From positions 1 to 26,257 of the forward strand of contig JAIPMN010004395.1 in NCBI GenBank assembly GCA_020650975.1: a stretch of 26,257 bases of DNA, read 5' to 3'. The translations under genes and the position numbers were made by a program. This document shows, in pieces, positions 11,215 through 21,077 of the stretch. The stretch comes from Apostichopus californicus (taxonomy: Eukaryota; Echinodermata; Holothuroidea; Aspidochirotida; Stichopodidae). The first letter of the stretch is position 1. Every line of letters starts with the position of its first letter. Below the pieces are notes generated by a model. The model saw nothing but the letters and a program-made list of their open reading frames with translations. It searched no databases and had not been told where the DNA came from.

Positions 11215-12944
11215 CGACAGAGAGAGAGAGGCCAACGACGAAGGGTTAAGTGTGCTAGCTGATTCCCAGAGTATAAAGTATTCAGATTCAGATTTAAAGA
11301 AGACTAAATCCAATTGTAATGCTGTCCAATTATAAATAAATATTACATTTTCTACCTTTATTATCTACCTTGGCTTACAAAATATTCATTTTGAAAATGT
11401 ATTCCATGTCTGGAGCATTCCTTCAAGATAAAAGGGTAAAAAAAAGATGTGCACCAAACCCAGAAAGACTTGTATGTATTAAAGATAAGATCACACTAAA
11501 TGACCATTTGTGGGTAGTGTACGTATTCCTAGCATACCATGCATGCATATATATATCACATATGTTACAAAATAACCCAATTTGAGATGTTTGAACTACT
11601 GTAAGTACTGTCTAAAGGGAAATCCAATTATGCCCTTTCAGTAATAATATCAACAATTCCAGGTTGTCTTCCCATACAGTAATATAACTTTTTCATGACT
11701 ATAGAATCCTGGTAGAAGTATGTTAATGTACAAAGATTTCTTTCAGCACAACTGCAGTATGTAACTTTCAAGTTTACAACTACTTCAAATACTGTGTATT
11801 TACACAAAACCCTGAAGAGCCAACTCTTAAAACGATCACGTAAACTCAAGTATTATCAACTGAACAATTCTATCCTACAGTACTGTACGTTGGTGACGAC
11901 AGCAGCCATCGGTTTCAGATGGCCTATCTAATGAATTTCAGCGATAATTTCCCCTTTTTAATTTCATTAGCCTTCCTTTTATTCCTTTCCCTGCAAGAGA
12001 AGGTTTGTGGTGTGGTAATATGTTGAAATTGCATTCGCCGTGTTAGCAAGCAATGGTTACGTACTGTACGATTTGAACATCCCATTCTTCAGTAATTCAA
12101 GGATTCATACAACGAGCAGAGGCAGCCAGGGAAACTTTGACATTTCAGATAATGGGCCACGGAGATAAATTTCACCAATCTGACATTATCTGTTTAGATC
12201 AACTAGCCAAATTTTTACCCAAACAGAAAACCGTTTAGGAATTGTTAATGCCAGATTGGCATAGAATAAATTTTCCAAATGAGACAAAGAGAGAATTGGG
12301 AGAGTCTGCCACCCATTTGAGGGAGAAGATTTTAGTGCAACTGCAATGATCATTCTCTTTTCGATTTCTCCTACCCTCATTACTAGAAACAAAGGAGGTA
12401 TATAATACTTGTTTACTAATTATCTGAGGTAGCTTTTATACAAATATTGTGGAAAAAAAATCCATGTTTCCCACATTTTCTCTCCAACTATTTCTGGAGC
12501 TTTGGAACATCTTCACAAGTAATTTCAGAATTCACAGAGTGCCAAACCCTTGAAGAGGACTTGTGACTTTCTTATCTAAAAGATGCAGATAACAACATAC
12601 ATTGGTAATGATAATTTGAAATTTCCCTTTCAGCAATGATCGAATCTCACAAGGGACATCACATATTACAGTGAGAATGTAAAGAAAATTGATTAATAAC
12701 CGCAAGCACAGCATGCCCGATAGTTGTTGATAGGTTGCTGTACATTGTACAGGATATAGTGTAATGATGTTACAGTAATTATGTACTCAGATCATTTGCA
12801 CATGTTTCATCACTGTAGATGTATCTTTCTGCCGGGATATTTGTCGCAGCAAATTTTCATGCTGGGCTTGAAATTTTCCAAATAGAATTTTACTTAAAAA
12901 GGGGTATAAAGGACTTGCTTGGACAAATATTGAGTAGAACGCAG
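11215..12944. other. Non-coding stretch with TACTGTA cluster
   Basis: Six TACTGTA/TACAGTA heptamers occur here (11597, 11675, 11876, 11881, 12062, 12771). A 15-base interrupted palindrome CTGTACATTGTACAG is at 12738-12752. A strong minus-strand splice-acceptor-like sequence (CCTCCTTTGTTTCTAG, boundary at 12382/12383) is followed by an open frame in a phase that could follow the exon at 18686-18939. I treat this only as a hypothesis. Confidence 0.4.
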
Positions 12945-13212
12945 AAATATCAATTAAGTATTCAGACTTATGATTAGGCACAATAAAAACAATGCAACTT
13001 TGCTTGCAACAATACTTTGACCTCTGTTGACCTCAAATGAAATCTGTGCCCTCACGGGTTCACATAGGGTTCACATACTCAGCAAGACGGATTTACTTAC
13101 CAAACTTGTATGAATTTCAACGAAGAAAGACATCATGTATATAAGCAGGTGTCAGATGCCCACATATGCCACCATAAAAACATATTTCCTTTGCCATTTG
13201 GCCATGCTCTGA
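12945..13212 (+). repeat. Dispersed repeat copy B, with DR4 motif
   Basis: It matches 9975-10262 block by block, from the ATCAATTaAGTATTCAGA block through to GCCATGCTC, with differences such as GATTAGGCACAATAAAA for GTTAGGCGCAATCAAAA. A short internal duplication (GGGTTCACATAGGGTTCACATA) is unique to this copy. The 7227-type fragment follows at once (13220-13275), which suggests both belong to one longer repeat. Confidence 0.8.
13018..13033 (-). promoter_or_regulatory. Perfect DR4 motif, second copy
   Basis: The same 16 bases as at 10047-10062 are preserved without change although the surrounding repeat copies have diverged. Two half-sites AGGTCA flank ACAG on the minus strand. Function is unproven. 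Confidence 0.45.
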
Positions 13213-13219
13213 ACATCAT

Positions 13220-13275
13220 AGAGTGAGAATGCAGTTGTAGTGAAGAGACAGGTAAGGGAGCAGCGAAATAAACAC
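13220..13275 (+). repeat. Dispersed repeat fragment, relative of 7227-7276
   Basis: AGAGTGAGAATGCAGTTGTA followed by GTGAAGAGACAGGTAAGGGA and AGCGAAATAAACACC pairs with the segment at 7227-7276. Its position directly after copy B indicates the downstream part of that repeat. Confidence 0.6.
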
Positions 13276-15800
13276 CACACATCTTGCCCAGAGCAATGGT
13301 TAGTTTAATGCTAAAGACAAAAACTGGTCAATAACTCTGTGTTTTGTGTACCATTTTTCAGGTGACAGATATTACTATACACACTATTGAGAAACAAAAA
13401 ACAGTTTTTTCTGAACACAATCCTCCATCAACTAATTTGTCAAGCATGCAGAATTCATGACACCCTTGACTGACGAGTATATTTAAACGAAATCAAAACA
13501 CAGAATTCATCAAGTCTCTCTCTCGTAGTGCAACATCTTTCCCTGCGAGATTTGTCCTACAATTATGTATTATAATCATAGAATGCTATACTGCAAGTGT
13601 TAATTGGATAATAGATTCACAATTTGGTTTCACACTGTGCTTGATCTAGCAGTCAGTACCCTGATGACTAACATCAAATATTCAAAGCTTCCATATGCCT
13701 CTGCACAATTTCAACTCTCTCTCTCACATAATTTGTTACATGTTTGACTGACGGCTATGGTACCGATGATCTAAAAGACTTGATGAGTCATCAGAACAAA
13801 CACAACTTCACTGCATCAGCCACTGAGGAGAAAATACATCTTATCCTCTGATATATAATAAAGAAGAAGAGGCAGAAGAACGTTAGAGGCTATCAACAGC
13901 AACGAAAAAAAAGAGAGAAAAAAAATGTCTGGGTCATTCCACCTGCTTCTTACAAACTAAAAAGAGATCGTATGTTAAAACTATTTTTTTAAGTCTGCAT
14001 TTTGAAGAGCAGAGGCATAGAGAGGATATATAGCTTATCTTATGCTGCAGAGAGAAAGTTAGGTGTGGGAGGCTTAATGTTTACATAATGAAGACACTGC
14101 TCTTGTAATTGGTATTCAGAAATTGTATGGCATTCAAATATTGGCTTAAAACAATCAAACCATCTCCCTGAGATGAGAAAAGAGCTGCTGCACATCAGAT
14201 TAAAGACTTGTGAGAGTATTTTGAAAAGGTATCTATTGATATCAATGTATCAGGTTTAAAACACTTATCTGACAAGGTTCAAGTTAAGATATGAAGCATA
14301 TATATTGTATTATATTGGTAAAGAAAGGGTTACAAGAAAAATCATGAACTTTGACAGATTTCATTCCCTGAAAGCTAAGTCAAGACATAATAATGGTTCT
14401 GTAAAACAGTCGGAAAAGAAACATTAGTTATGTTGACGTACAGAGGGTCTCTCCAACATTTCAGAATGTTTCCATAATTCAGTTCTACAATGTTGTATTT
14501 TGATACAACTTGTTGTACACTGATGTTGTAATGTTCACACTACAATTATTTTTTTTTTTTTAAATCAGTGTCATTTAATGAGAGACAAATTGAAACAGAA
14601 AGGAAAAGGCTATCCATGAAAAGATATAGCATAGATTTATTCAAACAACATTTTTTGGGTCAATTTTTGAAAAGGTAAATAAGTCCTGTCATAATGGAGA
14701 AAGCTCTTCAACCTTGTACTGTAGGATACCATAACGATGGTAACAAATGCTAAATTTGCGCTTGGGATTTTTCTGTGTTTTTTTGTCTTACCATTGATTC
14801 TTGCTTTTTTTTAGTTTCTGAGAAAAACAACAACTATTTATTACTGATAAGGTAAATTTACCAACTCCAATGAGCTGGTATAAAATTGTGGTTATTCAAT
14901 AAAACCAGACAAGTGAGCTATGTGAATGAATTCAATTTCCAATACAATTCAGCTTACTACGTGAAGCAGTATTCATACCGAATTTCTACGACAGCCTTTA
15001 AAACTGCACTGCTGTGTGAGAGTGCAACCTAAAATCAATACTGCATTTAATTACACACAACTGCTAGCTTTAGCAGGGAAGGTTACACATTTCATGCAAT
15101 TGAAGGGCAATTCTCACTCTAGTAGAGAACCTTTGACAACTCCAGTGAGGAAACATTGTGGGAGAATTGTCAAAATCGAATATGAAATATACACTCTTGG
15201 AGGCGTCAGAGATTTGCACCTCTTGAATTCCTTTAACCGGAAAACCATGTCGAGTGCAGACCATTGCAGAAGAACACTGGCTGGACTTGAAATCAAAGTT
15301 TTATTCTGAAAAGTCAGTAAATGTGCTTCATCATTTTTAAGCATTGTCAAAAAATAGAGCACAAAAAAGCTAAAATATTTTGCCCTGTTGAAGAACTGGG
15401 CATAAGACAGAGGTGCAATTCTCCTGATAGACTGAACTATGTAAAGCCACAAACAACAAGAGTGAAATTTGGAGGAATTATTTGATTTCCATCTTAGCAA
15501 TTGCAATATTCCATTTATATGAAAGGCCAACAGATATTGTACAAACCCAAAAGGAATGAACACACTTAAGTGAGCATAAAATGTCAATTGCTATCGGTAG
15601 CAAAACTGAACAATTCCCTAGATTTGCATATTAGAAAAAAATATAGATACTTTAATATTACGTATTACTTTAAAATTACTGTGTCCCTATAGGCATTATT
15701 ATTAATCCAGACGAGATTCAACAGGGGCTAAGTTCTACCATGACTTAATACCAATCAGCAGACTAGGTAGATGGAAAAGTGCAATTATTAAGTGGAGACA
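13276..15800. other. Non-coding, strongly CpG-poor stretch
   Basis: By hand I count about seven CpG in 14001-15000. A poly-T run lies at about 14550-14561. The longest open frame in the window (minus strand, 15114-15587, 157 codons) lies here, but a different plus-strand frame (15016-15309) covers much of the same DNA. Its translation is rich in Phe/Leu/Tyr without motif, and no splice-bounded structure is evident, so I leave it uncalled. Confidence 0.4.
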
Positions 15801-15828
15801 GGTAAGAAGTGGTAAGAAGTAAGAAGTG
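15801..15828 (+). repeat. Short tandem repeat (GGTAAGAAGT)n
   Basis: Two GGTAAGAAGT units and a truncated third, AAGAAGTG, follow one another after GGAGACA. The start matches the GAGACAGGTRAG core seen at 7245 and 13244. Confidence 0.75.
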
Positions 15829-16689
15829 TTGCCAACATGACATGCAGTCCGAGAAGAAATCTATTGATACAACTCCCAAATGACATTTACATTTAGGAGA
15901 TTGTTAAAAACGAAAATAACATATAAAATAGCTACTTGTAAAAGTTGTTGTGAGTTTGGATATAAAATAATGCAAATTTTCAAACAGTATATTTTCTTGA
16001 TAATCATTACAGAGCGCTATTGTATAAACATACATGTACATACATTCCCAGTGCTCTTCACTTGCTACAACAGCACATATTCCCACACTTTAATGAAGGT
16101 CTTTGCACATTAAAAGAGCAAGACACCGGTTCTACTACTCTACTCAAATGTCGGAGGCTGTGACTTTGTGAAATCCTGAAGTACAGAGCTGCTGTGTCTT
16201 AACAAATGACGGAGTTAGAAATTTATACAGTAGATTGAGAGTAACCTCAAGAATGGGGCACTTAGTGGGATATATTACATGGTAGGGATGCCTTTACTGC
16301 AGATAGCAAAATAAAGATATTTGGCAGGTAATTTAGAGTTTAGTAAATTAGAAATTCCTTAAAATATTAACCCATTTCAGAGAGTATACACAAGGTAAAT
16401 TTATGTAAGGATCCACCCACCTGACTTGATTCTCAACTGCAGAAGTTCAATGCAACAGACAAAATCAACATCAATAAAACTACAGCCACAAATCATGAAA
16501 CAAAATACCAGTACTGTATAATTCAAGACAGCTACTCACCATGGCATACTGTAATTACTGCAGCAAAACTGCACTATATTAGTCTAGCATGTCACTCTAC
16601 AGTTGAGGTCCACTGATCAAGCAGTTTCTTTTTCTATGTCAGATGAGAGGGTTTGTTTATGGCTCATAATGTACTTGCAATTAACATAT
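15829..16689. other. Non-coding stretch
   Basis: TACTGTA/TACAGTA occurs at 16226, 16512 and 16547. A minus-strand donor-like CATG|GTGAGT lies near 16538, but the preceding sequence lacks a pyrimidine-rich acceptor. No gene is called. Confidence 0.4.
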
Positions 16690-17003
16690 ATCACTAGGCA
16701 CACAGCCACAGGAAGGGGGGGTGCCCCTGAAAGGTTTTTTTTTCTTCAAAATTTCTAGCTTAATAAAAAAGAAAAGCTTAGGTTGTATACATGGATAATA
16801 CTCCTATTCCATTAAGCCAATAAACCACCAAAACTGCTGCCTAATTTTATCAATCTTATGGCATAGGCCGACAAAAGCATAATTGTGCATCATTTGGCAT
16901 CCCCCTGTGATAAGGAAAAATTTCTCAATATCCCATGACCCCTCCCCCAGGATGGCAATCCTCCTGCATTGATGTGCCCCCCCCCCCTCCCTCAAACCGG
17001 TTA
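16690..17003. mobile_element. G/C-run-ended element, non-coding fragment
   Basis: The segment begins with CACACAGCCACAGGAAGG plus a run of seven G and ends with a run of about 13 C before TCCCTCAAACCGG. It contains ACCCCTCCCCCAGGATGGCA at 16938-16957, of which the first 15 bases recur exactly at 22276-22290 inside another element-like segment. The minus-strand 70-codon frame crossing it has no transposase motif. Ends and family are uncertain. Confidence 0.4.
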
Positions 17004-18685
17004 CTCTGTATATCACACCAATTTATGATCTACAGAAGCTACAAACAGATCTGACAGACCACAGGCTTTACAATTATCATCACTTTCAAAAGGAAACATT
17101 TAATGACTTCAGCACAATGCATGTATTGACTACTTAAGCCTGTAAAGTGGATTTGTTCAGTATGGCCTTGCATCATAGACCTAGGTTTGAATTCAACCCT
17201 AGTTTATAGGTTCCAGTTCCTTGTTCTTGTTAGTCCTTAGAAAAACAAGAAAGTTCAAGAAAGTTGGGAGAGACACTGCTGGGTTTTTCTTGTTTTTATA
17301 TTGTGATACAACCTTTATATTGCAATCTAAAATTGTTAACACGAACCATTTTCGAACCACCATATCTTCAGCATGACAAGCTAATTTGGAATTCTGCTAC
17401 TTTGCCAAAGTAGTCTACGATAGTTTTGGCATGTGTACCATCACAATGTGAATATTAAATGAGCTGCAGACGATGTATAGTAATAGCATGTGCAATAAAG
17501 GAAAAGACAATATCTCCAGCACAAACAATTTTGCAAACACAATTTCTTCTGTGGAACATAATCAAGCTGAACATTTAAGCGCTATTGTGCGTGACACTGT
17601 TCACAAAATCTCTAACTACTGCATCGAATCTCAAGAAAGATAAATGCATCGCTGTCAGCAACTAATGGAATTCTGCAATTTTGCTTTATAGAAATGGCCT
17701 TGGAATGATCATAGTCACTATATTAGATGAGCTGCAAAGAATTTAAGAAAAAAAATTTTTCTTCCCCATTTTATTGCAATACTTTAAGGTTTCTTGAATG
17801 CCCTACATTACATCATATATGAAAGCATCAAGTACCTTTTAACGTAACATGCATAGTCAAAATTGCAAAACTGATAGTGAGTGATACAATAACTACAGCT
17901 CTTCATAATCATATACCACACTGATTCTCCACACATCGGTATGTGTGGATTCTCAAAGTACCTTAGGCTACGTTATTGCAGACATGGAAGCCACAGATTT
18001 CACATTTACATTTGTAGTCAATCAGAGACTGGGAGCTGGTAAACTTCAAGCTTACCACAGCACTGATTTAAAGTATAGATTTACATAGAAGAACATGAAG
18101 ACATACTATTTGTACCAGGCAGTGGCCTAAACTTAGAATTTTATGACAAAGTAATACACTGCTGATTAAGTCACTAAAAACATTCAAAAACTCAGTAAAG
18201 TTCTAAAAACATTGAACAGTTTAGCCAAATACTAGTTGGAGGCGGCTGTATGGTAGAATCTAGTCATTTCGCATGTTCCCTTAATTCGCGTACTGTGTTA
18301 TGTACAGTAGTTGCACTGACAGACACTGTATACAGTTGCTGTGTTCGTTAGTCAACTTGAAACCAGTTTTTAAATCGCAATTTTAATCTACAAAGCCGTA
18401 ATGAAAAAACCAAAATTCCCACAGGGCAGCTAAGAAATAATAATTTTGTATTCTAAGAACATCAATGGCCGTACTATCGCTAATTTACCGTATACCATAC
18501 TAGGCTACTACCTTAACTTGATAGTGAGTGAATTGCTAGCTACTATAGTTAGTAGACCTATATTCTATTACAAATGCAAGTAGCACAGGTGGCAGGGCCT
18601 CACGATCAACCACATTCATTTACAGCTTTCATGGGGAATCACGGGGGTTTTAGCGGAACATGTGATTTTACTCATTGTAGCTTAC
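17004..18685. other. Non-coding stretch, likely intron if the exon at 18686 is real
   Basis: The stretch is CpG-poor, at about 11 CpG per kb by hand in 17001-18000. It contains the hairpin at 17928-17949 and the last TACAGTA of the window at 18303-18309. TTTGAATTCAACCCT at about 17187-17201 resembles a tRNA B-box only loosely. No second exon is obvious. Confidence 0.4.
17928..17949. repeat. Perfect 9-bp inverted repeat with 4-base loop
   Basis: TCCACACAT at 17928-17936 and ATGTGTGGA at 17941-17949 are exact reverse complements around the loop CGGT. No T-run follows and this is not a bacterial terminator context. It could form a small hairpin in an intronic transcript. Confidence 0.7.
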
Positions 18686-18939
18686 CCAGAATTATGATCA
18701 ACAGGCGATCTAGTCTTGGCTCGTTCTTCTTCGACAAGTTTTGCTTCAGAAGCTTTCACCATTTGTCTACGTCTTTCTGCAACTGTCTCCGGAACAGTAG
18801 ACGGTAGCACACGTACACGAGCCCTACCAACACCTCCATGAACAACATTTTGCTGCATACCAAACGTGACTTCTCTTCCGTTACCAGTCCTCTTTTTTGG
18901 TGGTGGCGCGATATTTTTACGAGTAGGAATCCTCGACAT
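18686..18939 (-). CDS. Probable first coding exon of an unidentified protein
   Basis: This is the best protein-coding candidate. Reading leftward from the ATG at 18939, 84 full codons run to a consensus donor (CTGG|GTAAGC, boundary 18686/18685). The 254-base segment therefore ends two bases into a codon. Just past the donor the frame meets a stop, as expected for an intron. A TAA at 18964-18966 in the same frame and an A at -3 (ACAAAATGT) support this ATG as the start. The N-terminus is basic and proline-rich (MSRIPTRKN, then PPPKKR near residues 13-18). A glycine/arginine segment with RARVRV follows, then a charged, likely helical stretch from about residue 54 (ETVAERRRQMVKASEAKLVE and on) that could begin a coiled coil. 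There is no signal peptide or membrane segment. I do not recognise the family. Such N-termini occur in cytoskeletal, centrosomal and nuclear coiled-coil proteins, but that is only an analogy. Later exons are not identified. Confidence 0.62.
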
Positions 18940-19741
18940 TTTGTAAACAATGATGAACAAATATTATCCATATATTCTCCTGTAATCCTAGCTGGTGCTC
19001 CAATATCCCCACCGAAACATTCCCATAATTATTCCACAAGTGAGTGTTTTCGACATAAATTAACAGGATGCCGTCTATACTGAATGTACGATAGACTTAC
19101 GTCTTTGATATCAACATCTTCTCCTTATTCACATGGGAAATTGTCATCGATGATCATCACACAAGTTTCTCGACGAATTGTTACGTGGGTGATTATGTGC
19201 TCAAAGCGCGGTCTAGTATTAATCCATTCCGAAAGGCTTTCAATGAATAACTCTTGCTTCCTTTCAGGTAAAATATACTGAAAGTAATAGCTACACAATC
19301 ATGAAGTATAGAATAATCCTAGTAGTGTGTGCTATACGTCCCTACAAGCGTCAGAGTGAAAAAGTTTATTTTTCGGATGTTTAATTTCAAATGGAATAGT
19401 TCATTCGAGTGAAAGGGGTTGTAAATGATTTGTAATAATTAAAGAAGCTTTGAAAGACCGCATGCGCATATCCCTGCACAGGTTTTGCAGCATGCATTCA
19501 GATCAGGAACTGATATGACGAACAGTAATTTTTAATTCTTCTCAGGCGTACGTTAGTACATATTAATGCTCACATGGACTGAAATGGATTCAATTTGATA
19601 ATGATTACGTCGCGCTTACATTCCGTGATCCAATTCTCTGTTTTTCGTAAAAGACGTATTCATATTCGAGTATGTCGTCCAGTTACACAGAGTTGTTGAC
19701 AATTGACAAATCATAATCATGGACGTTAAATATGAATGTAA
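18940..19741. other. Presumed 5' flank of the minus-strand gene
   Basis: This lies upstream of the exon at 18686-18939. CpG is much more frequent here, and 19001-20000 holds about 42 by hand count. No TATA-like box or start site can be assigned with confidence. Short open frames on the plus strand (18838-19083, 19084-19281) are antisense to or overlap the presumed 5' leader and look like chance. Confidence 0.35.
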
Positions 19742-19836
19742 GAGACTGACTTCGGTCAGCTTGCGGCTTTGATAAGCCAATGAGGCTTCTTCGCGAGTTC
19801 CTGCTTGCAGGAGGATCTAAAATACATACATACATA
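19742..19836 (+). repeat. SINE-like 3' segment with three hairpins and (CATA)n tail
   Basis: Three perfect hairpins follow in order: CTGAC-TTCG-GTCAG (19746-19759, with a C(UUCG)G tetraloop as RNA), GGCTT-TGAT-AAGCC (19765-19778), and TCCTGC-TT-GCAGGA (19799-19812). A (CATA)n run at about 19823-19836 follows. A structured segment ending in a short simple repeat is typical of SINEs or of LINE-type 3' ends. I have a recollection of similar sequence in echinoderm transcripts but cannot confirm it. No A/B box was identified, so the 5' end is unknown. Confidence 0.5.
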
Positions 19837-20267
19837 ATTGCCAAAGACACCGTGAGGGTTCAATGTATGACCGGTGAAACGCGAACTGAAAATGCGGATT
19901 TGTCGTCACAAATATACTTATAAAATTCAGATATCATATCGGAACAAAATATCGGCTATATGTTAAAAAGTAACATGAAAATGAACAACACATTCATGGG
20001 GTAAGTTAATCATGATTTATTACATTTTGACGGGCAGTAGATATGCAGCTTTTAAAGGCCCATTAACCACACCGGACTTGCGGTATTCCCTTCAGACTTT
20101 GAATACCTAGACTTTTACTTCACAAATGACATCCTAATTTGAATCTGGTTTATGATGGTCTGGATTGATATGATAACGATTGGCACGAGAGACGGTTGCT
20201 ATCATGGACAAGAAAATAGTATGGTGAAAGTATAGCAATGCAACTTTACCCCAGGTATACTGAGCCT
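19837..20267. other. Non-coding stretch
   Basis: No gene or repeat is recognised. A plus-strand GGGGTAAGTT near 19996-20005 looks like a donor but has no open exon in front of it. Confidence 0.35.
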
Positions 20268-20492
20268 CTAAAATATGTTTTTATAACGTTAAATGTGGTG
20301 TTATAAAAACGTCGGCATAACGTTTTTATGAGATATTAATGTTATATTAATGTTATATTAATGTTTTAACTAACAAATGTTTTAAAATAATAGCCTGAAA
20401 ACGTTTTCGTGACATATTTATTACACCACAAAGAACGTTATCAAAACAAAAGATGAAACGTTTTAATAACGTTTTAGAAACGTTTTTGTGTT
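20268..20492. repeat. AACGTT-rich palindromic repeat element
   Basis: The palindrome AACGTT occurs seven times (20285, 20319, 20400, 20434, 20457, 20468, 20479), mostly inside AAAACGTTTTT or ATAACGTT contexts on both strands. A perfect 3 x 11-bp tandem (ATATTAATGTT) sits at 20333-20365. This resembles fold-back MITE-type elements with AAACGTTTTT motifs that I recall from animal genomes. The minus-strand frame of 137 codons overlapping it is a shadow of the repeat. Confidence 0.65.
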
Positions 20493-20730
20493 TGCTTGTC
20501 CAATCATCCCTGTTCCAATAAAGTATAGAACGTCGATATGGAAAATATTGTAGCACATAAAAATAGGCTATTTGTTGTGTGGCATATAAACAAGGATGAG
20601 AGCTGGCAAGAGGAAAAAGAAGGAATAACAGCGTTATTTCGCCCGGATAAGATTTGATCATTATTATGGCGGCCAGAGAATTAGTAGGCCTAGTGGCAGT
20701 AATTGTCACTAATTCATTCCACTCATTGGT

Positions 20731-21077
20731 AGGAACGTAGCCAGGGGGTATCGCAGCGATCGCCAATCCCCCCCCCCCCCCTTGTGTACCCCGAAAAATA
20801 AAATTTAACTAAAGATCACTAACTCCCTCTTTTCAGGTTGAAGGAATTAGCTAGCGACCTTCTCAATCTTTTCTCTGAAAGTTCGTCTGCTACGTAATAC
20901 AATAATCTTATCAATGTTTATTCCCTGCAACGTGAGAGGCATTTTGGGCAAAAACTTTCTTTGTGCATCATAGCGCTCCGTAAAGTGTAATAACGCTCCT
21001 TTTGTAAGAAGTGCCCCTTTTAATTTCTTCCCCCCCCCCCCCTTGCCCTCCCATTTCAAATTTCTGCCTACGTCCCT
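20731..21077. mobile_element. Possible MITE-like element with imperfect terminal repeats
   Basis: The left end GGAACGTAGCCAG (20732-20744) and the right end, whose reverse complement is GGGACGTAGGCAG (21064-21076), match at 11 of 13 positions. Both ends are followed on the inside by G or C homopolymers (C run about 20767-20781, C run about 21031-21042). I find no clear target-site duplication and no transposase. The 99-codon minus-strand frame inside has no recognised motif. Confidence 0.4.

Noticed and set aside
14792-14817. 26-base candidate microexon on the minus strand (acceptor TTGTTTTTCTCAG, donor ATG|GTAAGA)
   Set aside because: Both splice signals are good, but in the phase required after the 18686 exon it gives a stop at once. 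A-rich/T-rich DNA yields many such pairs by chance.
15114-15587. Longest open frame in the window (157 codons, minus strand)
   Set aside because: It overlaps another open frame on the other strand, is rich in Phe/Leu/Tyr from AT-rich DNA, has no domain motif and has no splice-bounded structure. A chance frame is more likely.
17183-17210. tRNA B-box-like sequence (TTTGAATTCAACCCT)
   Set aside because: No matching A-box or cloverleaf was found upstream, and the box differs from the consensus at key positions.
20353-20766. 137-codon minus-strand frame
   Set aside because: It begins in a G/C-run element and ends in the AACGTT array, so it joins unrelated repeats and is not a gene.
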